This document shows, piece after piece, positions 38,766-43,474 of a DNA stretch of 43,474 bases. The stretch is from assembly GCA_030147635.1 (NCBI GenBank), contig JASBUZ010000045.1, forward strand, positions 1-43,474, given 5' to 3'. The notes below the pieces were generated by a model, which was not told the origin of the DNA, searched no databases, and worked only from the letters and a program-made list of their open reading frames with translations. Position numbers and translations under genes: made by a program. How positions within the stretch are numbered: the stretch's first letter is position 1; every line of letters starts with the position of its first letter. This stretch comes from Gammaproteobacteria bacterium (GTDB lineage Bacteria; Pseudomonadota; Gammaproteobacteria; Legionellales; Legionellaceae).

Positions 38766-40650
38766 GTCGCCCTCCTGCTAAACCACCTGCGCGCATAAAC
38801 AAAACAAACAAAGCGAGTGAACCGCACAAAGCTAAGCTCCAAACCAGTGACTGACTGGGGTGCTCAACCATGGTGCCTAGCTGATAGAAAAGCACAGCAG
38901 TACCATAAGCGAGAGCTGTTGACCAAAGTACGGAGAACCACATCAAACGCTTTCCAGCTTCTTCTCGAATCACGGCAACGGTTGATGCGCAAGGCACATA
39001 GAGCAAAACAAAAATTAAATATGCATAAGCGCTGATTGGCCCATCAAACATATGCGAAAGCCCACCGAGACTCGCATACATACTATTGAGTGAGCCAACC
39101 ACCACTTCTTTGGCAAAAACACCAGTAATCACCCCAAGAACTGCCGGCCAATTCTCTGAAGCAATCCCCATTGGGGCAAACAGAGGCTGAATACCTTGAC
39201 CTATGAGCTCAAGCAATGAGCCATTCTCACCCAGCTGAACTGCATTCAGTGCACCAAGCAGCATACAAACCGGCACAATCACTTTACCCGCACGCCACAA
39301 AAAGGCACGTAGTTTTCGCCGAGTCGCGCGCCACAAAAGTTTAACAACGGGCGCCTGGTAAGTCGGTAACTCGAGTAATAAAGGCGATATGGGACCTGAA
39401 AAAAGCGTTCGGCGCAGTAAAAGTCCCGTGAGTACAGCCATCAAAATGCCGAGCAAATACAAAGAAAACACCACATTATATCCTCCCGTGGGGAAGAAGG
39501 CCGCAACAAATACTGTGTAAATCGTAAGTCTTGCACTACAAGACATAAAAGGACTCATCAAAATTGCAAGCCGTCTATCTTTTTCTGAATCCAAAGTACG
39601 AGACGCCATGACCGCGGGTACATTACAGCCAAAACCCATCACAAGAGGCACAAATGCTTTGCCGGGCAGTCCTAAAAAGCGCATCATTCTATCCATCACA
39701 AAGGCAACCCGCGCCATATAACCAGACTCTTCAAGGCAGGCGAGTAAGAAAAACATCACCCCCATCACCGGAATAAAAGAAAGCGTTGTGGCAAGCCCAA
39801 GGCCAAGTCCATGTGTCAGCCAAGTGGTAAACCCCTCTGCACACCCTAAGGCACGTAGTCCATGCATGCTCTTCTGAAGCAGCATATCCTCAAAAAACAC
39901 CATCATGTGCTCTTGGAAAAAACCACCCACTGAGATCACTAAGAAAAACAGCGCATACATCACAGCCAAAAAAATGGGGAAAGCAAAAATGCGATGCAGT
40001 AAAACACGATCAAGCTTTGCCGTCAGTTGATTGCGGCGAGCAGCTTTTCGTGTCTCAACCTGTAAAACTAATTCATGTACAGCACGATAGCGTGCATCTA
40101 ATAAAAACAACTCTACATCTATCTCGTCTTCGGGAGCAGACTCCATCACCAACGGTCTTGGTGTGCTGGATGATGCTTCTAGCGCTTTTTTAAGCACTTC
40201 ACAACCACAACCTCGAGACGCATCCACCACAGGACAGCCTAGTCGCTCTGATAAGGCCTCCATATCAACATGAATGCCTTCACGTGCGGCTTTGTCTCCC
40301 ATTGTTAAAGCAATCACCATGGGCCGCTTTAACTCTAAAAGCTGGCTGGTTAAATATAAATGACGCTCAAGCTTACTCGCATCAATCACATGAATTAAAC
40401 AATCATAGGCATCCGCATTTAGCGCCTTTAGAGTCACTTGTTCGTCTTTTTGTGCTGACTGCTCTGCATCTAATGAATAAAGCCCTGGCAAGTCAACCAA
40501 CTCAACGGTTGTATCACCGAGTTGAAACTCTCCTGCTTTATCAGAAACGGTCACCCCCGACCAATTGCCCACGCGCTGGCACTCGTCGGTCAACGCATTG
40601 AATAGCGTTGTTTTTCCTGCATTTGGATTACCAACCAGCAAACAACGCAT
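38746..40650 (-). CDS. feoB: Ferrous iron transporter FeoB
   Basis: A 634-residue membrane GTPase from ATG 40650, whose first base overlaps the feoA stop (TAATG); a GTG at 40665 is less likely. The N-terminal G domain has G1 GNPNAGKTT (7-15), NWSGVTV (G2 region) and G3 DLPG (53-56). The G4 motif reads TMGD (116-119) where NxxD is usual. Hydrophobic segments carry the FeoB core including GFGCNVPAVMASRTLD and MSPFMSCSARLTIY (Gate domain). It imports Fe2+ across the inner membrane. It is shorter than E. coli FeoB (773 aa). Confidence 0.95.
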   Translation of the reverse strand: MRCLLVGNPNAGKTTLFNALTDECQRVGNWSGVTVSDKAGEFQLGDTTVELVDLPGLYSLDAEQSAQKDEQVTLKALNADAYDCLIHVIDASKLERHLYLTSQLLELKRPMVIALTMGDKAAREGIHVDMEALSERLGCPVVDASRGCGCEVLKKALEASSSTPRPLVMESAPEDEIDVELFLLDARYRAVHELVLQVETRKAARRNQLTAKLDRVLLHRIFAFPIFLAVMYALFFLVISVGGFFQEHMMVFFEDMLLQKSMHGLRALGCAEGFTTWLTHGLGLGLATTLSFIPVMGVMFFLLACLEESGYMARVAFVMDRMMRFLGLPGKAFVPLVMGFGCNVPAVMASRTLDSEKDRRLAILMSPFMSCSARLTIYTVFVAAFFPTGGYNVVFSLYLLGILMAVLTGLLLRRTLFSGPISPLLLELPTYQAPVVKLLWRATRRKLRAFLWRAGKVIVPVCMLLGALNAVQLGENGSLLELIGQGIQPLFAPMGIASENWPAVLGVITGVFAKEVVVGSLNSMYASLGGLSHMFDGPISAYAYLIFVLLYVPCASTVAVIREEAGKRLMWFSVLWSTALAYGTAVLFYQLGTMVEHPSQSLVWSLALCGSLALFVLFMRAGGLAGGRRAFQAS

Positions 40651-40883
40651 TAAACACGCTCCCACAAAAGATGTGATGCTTCATGCGCTCGCAGCATAAA
40701 GTCTGTATCCTGCACATGAAGTTGAATAGGACAACCCAAAGGGGCTCGACGAACCACTCGTGCAACCGTACCTCGGGTCAACCCAAAAGAAAACAACCGG
40801 CGACGGTATTCTTTATCCGTCTCGCCAAAGTCTACGAGCCGAACGCGGTCACCGGTAGTCAAATCTTCTGTTGTTAGCGACAT
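40650..40883 (-). CDS. feoA: FeoA small SH3-like ferrous transport protein
   Basis: A 77-residue FeoA domain: TGDRVRLVDFGETDKEYRRR, LFSFGLTRGTVARVVRRAPL and GCPIQLHVQDTDFMLRAHEA, the usual SH3-like layout ahead of feoB. It acts with FeoB in Fe2+ uptake. It is the first gene of the operon, directly below the Fur-box promoter, and a GAAGGGG ribosome site precedes its ATG. Confidence 0.92.
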   Translation of the reverse strand: MSLTTEDLTTGDRVRLVDFGETDKEYRRRLFSFGLTRGTVARVVRRAPLGCPIQLHVQDTDFMLRAHEASHLLWERV

Positions 40884-40915
40884 AGAGACGCCCCTTCACT
40901 CAAACTAGTCAGTCT

Positions 40916-40945
40916 ATTATAAATGATATCGAGAATCATTCTCAA
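40916..40945 (-). promoter_or_regulatory. feoABC promoter overlapped by a Fur box
   Basis: On the minus strand there is TTGAGA (40940-40945), an 18-bp spacer and the exact consensus TATAAT (40916-40921). Across this promoter, 40925-40943 reads GATATCGAGAATCATTCTC on the plus strand, matching 15 of 19 positions of the Fur consensus (GATAATGATAATCATTATC); its core GAGAATCATTCTC is a perfect inverted repeat. Fe2+-Fur binding here would block RNA polymerase, so feoABC should be iron-repressed. Confidence 0.85.
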
Positions 40946-40966
40946 GTTTATCAAAAATAAATCAAT

Positions 40967-42031
40967 TTATTGCTTTGAATAATCTGGTGACTGCATTTCT
41001 CGCAGTCGACTCAAAGTACGCTCAAACATAGAGCTCATCGGGCCCTTCACATAAATCATCTCAAGCGGCACTTCGGCAAGTAAAACCAGTTGAATACCGG
41101 CATCATACATCACATCCACAAACCGAATAAACAGTACAATGCGCGCGGGATCATGCTCTCCAATTGCTGGCACATGACTCACAAACACGGTATCAAACCG
41201 GTTTGAAATTTCTAAATAATCAAGCTGGCTTCTCGGCAAATTACAAATCACATCAAACTCAAACCATATTGCCCCTCCAGCCTTTCGAAGAAAGGGGATC
41301 GCTCGATTTTGTATGATCACTTCGTCAGCTTCTTGCAAGGACGCGCCTGCAGCACTCGCAACAAACTGCTTTAACATCTCAGCCTCATGCTTTGCACTCA
41401 TCGGAAAAAAATAAGCTTCGGGTAAAACGCCACGCCCCTCTCGGTAATCCCGATTATCATCCAAATACATCACATCACAATGCTTTTTCAAAAGCTCAAT
41501 AGCGGGCAAAAACCGCTCACGATGTAAGCCATCTTTGTATAAGTTATCTGGTTCAGTATTTGCTGTTGTCACTAAGATAACCCCCGCTTTAAAGAGCTCA
41601 TGCAAAAGCTCTGCCAAAATCGAGGCATCCGCAACATCTTCTACCAAAAACTCATCCAAACATAAAACATGCGCGTCCATTGCAATTTTCTTGGCAATTT
41701 TCTTCAGTGGATTCGCCCGACCTTGATGTGCCCTTAAGGCTTCATCGACATGCTGCATAAAATGATGAAAGTGAAAACGCTCTTTATGTGCTTCTGGCAA
41801 ATATTCATAAAACAAGTTCATCAAGTAGGTTTTTCCAGCACCCACCGGGCCAAACACATATAGACCCTGTGGGTTTTTGGGCGCCAGCGACCACCAGTGT
41901 TTCTTAGTATGAGATGCATCCACCACATCGGTGATAGTCTGTAGCTTAGCAAGTACTCGACGCTGATTCTCAGAATCAATAATATTACCTGCAGCAACTG
42001 CAGCCTCATAATGGGCAAGCAGTTTTTTCAT
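40967..42031 (-). CDS. zapE: ZapE/AFG1-family cell division ATPase
   Basis: A 354-residue AFG1/ZapE ATPase. Walker A is FGPVGAGKTYLMNLFYE, followed by KERFHFHHFMQHVDEALRAH and the Walker B HVLCLDEFLVEDVADA; VTTANTEPDNLYKDGLHRER and YLDDNRDYRE complete the family pattern. ZapE associates with the Z-ring in E. coli. It begins inside the hydrolase stop (ATGA), so the two are co-translated, and ends 83 bp before feoA, with the feo promoter between them. Confidence 0.93.
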   Translation of the reverse strand: MKKLLAHYEAAVAAGNIIDSENQRRVLAKLQTITDVVDASHTKKHWWSLAPKNPQGLYVFGPVGAGKTYLMNLFYEYLPEAHKERFHFHHFMQHVDEALRAHQGRANPLKKIAKKIAMDAHVLCLDEFLVEDVADASILAELLHELFKAGVILVTTANTEPDNLYKDGLHRERFLPAIELLKKHCDVMYLDDNRDYREGRGVLPEAYFFPMSAKHEAEMLKQFVASAAGASLQEADEVIIQNRAIPFLRKAGGAIWFEFDVICNLPRSQLDYLEISNRFDTVFVSHVPAIGEHDPARIVLFIRFVDVMYDAGIQLVLLAEVPLEMIYVKGPMSSMFERTLSRLREMQSPDYSKQ

Positions 42032-42699
42032 GCCAATATATCGTCCAAAGCATTCAGCAATCGCTCTTTCAGTTCTGCGAGCTTGCCATGAAAAAAGTGT
42101 CCTGTTTCTGAAAATTCAAGCACTGGAATGCGATGTTTCTTGGCAAACTCGAGAACTAACTCAGATGGAATCACTTCATCATCATCTCCTTGCACACAAA
42201 GCCAAGGTCTTGGCTCCGGACTAAAGCTAGTAAAATCAAAATGGTTGACTGGAGGTGCTACGGTCAACAGCAAGCCATGAGCAATTTGCGCTGCCGCACG
42301 ATACACCACAAAACCACCAAATGAAAACCCTGCAAAGAGTAGCGTTCTGCCTGGAAACACTTCTTGCACCTGCTGAGCTACTGCAAGCATGTCTTCACTT
42401 TCAGCAATCCCTGAATCAAACTCACCACCAGATGCCCCAACCCCTCGGAAATTGAAGCGCACACTCGGGATACCTCTTTCTCTGAAAGTACGCGCAAGGG
42501 TTGTCACTACCTTGTTTTGCATGCTGCCACCTTTCAGAGAATGTGGATGTCCAAGTAACGCAATATACTCACTACTTGGATTTTCAGGCACCACAAAACA
42601 GGCTTCAAGTTCAAGCTCCAACTCACTGCTTTGCAGCATGCCTCGATGCTCACCAGGTGCACCTGTTAACTCAATCAAGTTTAATGTGTCATTTGCCAT
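42028..42699 (-). CDS. Alpha/beta hydrolase
   Basis: A 223-residue alpha/beta hydrolase from ATG 42699; a TTG at 42714 would add five residues. The nucleophile elbow is FAGFSFGGFVVY (GxSxG), the oxyanion strand is LLGHPHSLKGGSMQNKVV, and acid/His residues appear in QGDDDEVIP and ETGHFFHGK. The sequence RFNFRGVGASGGEFDSGIAE is typical of the small dienelactone-hydrolase-like family next to zapE in proteobacteria. The substrate is unknown. Confidence 0.88.
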   Translation of the reverse strand: MANDTLNLIELTGAPGEHRGMLQSSELELELEACFVVPENPSSEYIALLGHPHSLKGGSMQNKVVTTLARTFRERGIPSVRFNFRGVGASGGEFDSGIAESEDMLAVAQQVQEVFPGRTLLFAGFSFGGFVVYRAAAQIAHGLLLTVAPPVNHFDFTSFSPEPRPWLCVQGDDDEVIPSELVLEFAKKHRIPVLEFSETGHFFHGKLAELKERLLNALDDILA

Positions 42700-42730
42700 A
42701 TGATTATTTTCCAAGCCGGCCTAAAACATC

Positions 42731-42739
42731 ATCATACCA
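42731..42739 (-). promoter_or_regulatory. Possible extended -10 promoter for hydrolase-zapE
   Basis: On the minus strand the sequence TGGTATGAT contains a TATGAT -10 hexamer (42731-42736) preceded by the TGn of an extended -10 (42737-42739), about 30 bp before the hydrolase ATG. No good -35 is present, as extended -10 promoters tolerate. This is a weak, sequence-only call. Confidence 0.3.
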
Positions 42740-42780
42740 AGGCAAACACCTCGTGGTACACCATGCTCCAACTTTTGTAT

Positions 42781-43353
42781 TTACAAATAACCAATAGGAG
42801 TGGCTGTCACCTCTCGAGAAAGAGGTGTATCTGTTTCCTTTAGACAGAGGATGGCGCCTGGGCCTATAGGCTGCTTTAGTTTATGTAACACAGAAAAGTT
42901 TTTAAGTGATTGCTTGCTTGGATTAGCACTCTTCTTGAACTCTACTGGGTAAAGCATACCGTCTTGTTCAATCAGCAAGTCAACTTCATATTGATCGCGA
43001 TCACGATAAAAATAAACCTGTGGCGAAAGACCATTGTGCCAATAACTCTTTAGAATTTCAGTAAAAATATAGGTTTCCAATATAGCGCCTGTCATAGCGC
43101 CTGCTTCCAACGCCTGCGGCGTCGACCAGCGTGTAAGATGAGTACACAACCCTGTATCAAGAAAGTAAAGCTTAGGTGTTTTTATTAACCGATTGGTAAC
43201 ATTTGAGTGATAAGGCTGCAAAAGATAAATGATGCCTGATGTTTCAAGAATGGAAAGCCAGGCTTTAATCGTTTTTACATCAACATCTACATCACGTGCC
43301 ATATCAGCATAATTTATAAGCTGTCCCGTTCTTGCCCATGTTCCGCAATAAAG
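42781..43353 (-). pseudogene. C-terminal remnant of a DUF4143-family AAA ATPase
   Basis: The open frame gives CGTWARTGQLINYADMARDV, DVKTIKAWLSILETSGIIYL, LYFLDTGLCTHLTRW and the nuclease-like YFYRDRDQYEVDLLIEQDG with YPVEFKKSANPS, all typical of the C-terminal half of AAA/DUF4143 proteins. The full family is about 380-400 residues; here the frame is closed by TGA at 43354-43356, with no ATPase domain in frame. Another frame just upstream contributes FMTLLRNM, which would join this text if one base were shifted near 43335, so a frameshift is likely. The gene also meets the window edge, so its 5' part cannot be judged. Confidence 0.7.
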
Positions 43354-43474
43354 TCATGAATAAAACTCCCAGTAGGATTTTCCCAGGCAATTAAGGATAA
43401 TTTTTTGTCTATCAATAATATTTGTAACCACTTGTGCCTGCGCATTGATAATTAAGACGCTGATCCCTTGAAAA
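43314..43474 (-). other. Possible broken 3' end of an unidentified gene at the window edge
   Basis: The last bases on the minus strand read ISVLIINAQAQVVTNIIDRQ in one frame and, after a six-A run at 43401-43406, LSLIAWENPTGSFIHDFIAE then HGQERDSL in another, ending at TAA (43314-43316). Joined through the A-run they look like one protein segment, suggesting an indel. The family is not recognised, and this is a weak call since only 161 bases are visible and it overlaps the DUF4143 remnant. Confidence 0.25.

Overview
The window is a low-GC gammaproteobacterial chromosome segment. The taxon is inferred from a feoA-feoB-feoC operon with a Fur-box promoter, a zapE-type gene, and a wzb-wza-wzc export set. 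The genus cannot be named from sequence alone. Every convincing gene lies on the minus strand, so biological order runs from high to low coordinates.

Right flank (about 38.5-43.5 kb): a broken DUF4143-family ATPase remnant, an alpha/beta hydrolase overlapping a ZapE-like ATPase, then feoA-feoB-feoC behind a strong promoter (TTGAGA, 18 bp, TATAAT) with a Fur box lying across it.

Main locus (about 0.1-38.4 kb): 34 tightly packed genes, gaps at most about 90 bp and many 1-32 bp overlaps, forming a surface-polysaccharide (capsule, EPS or O-antigen) cluster. In transcription order: export and assembly control (wzb, wza, wzc); UDP-ManNAcA synthesis (wecB, wecC); a PglK/MsbA-like ABC flippase; a complete CMP-pseudaminic acid pathway (pseB, pseC, pseF, an associated methylase, pseG fused to a formyltransferase domain, pseI); a Gfo/Idh/MocA dehydrogenase plus DegT aminotransferase pair; an unknown protein; a first amidation module (WbpG/PseA-like ligase, HisH-like, HisF-like, and a second ligase with an altered PP-loop); a GNAT acetyltransferase; an unknown probable transferase; ADP-L,D-heptose synthesis (gmhA, hldE, hldD) and a GT9 heptosyltransferase; an alcohol dehydrogenase-Gfo/Idh fusion; a Wzy/WaaL-like membrane protein; a probable alpha/alpha-toroid protein; two GT4-type glycosyltransferases; a second amidation module (HisH, HisF, WbpG); and an AsnB-type glutaminase domain without its synthetase half. 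A 78-bp palindromic repeat follows that truncated gene.

How it works together (inference): the locus should make and export a glycan containing a modified pseudaminic acid (formylated and/or methylated), ManNAcA-type uronic acid, probably heptose, and one or more acetamidino (amidine) groups. Amidines would come from WbpG/PseA-type ligases using ammonia from HisH through HisF-like channel proteins. The unusual points are three ligase paralogues served by two HisH/HisF pairs, HisF copies that have lost cyclase aspartates, the PseG-formyltransferase fusion, and the use of an ABC flippase with Wza/Wzb/Wzc and a Wzy-like protein. No Wzx and no initiating phosphoglycosyl transferase are visible, so some functions must be encoded elsewhere.
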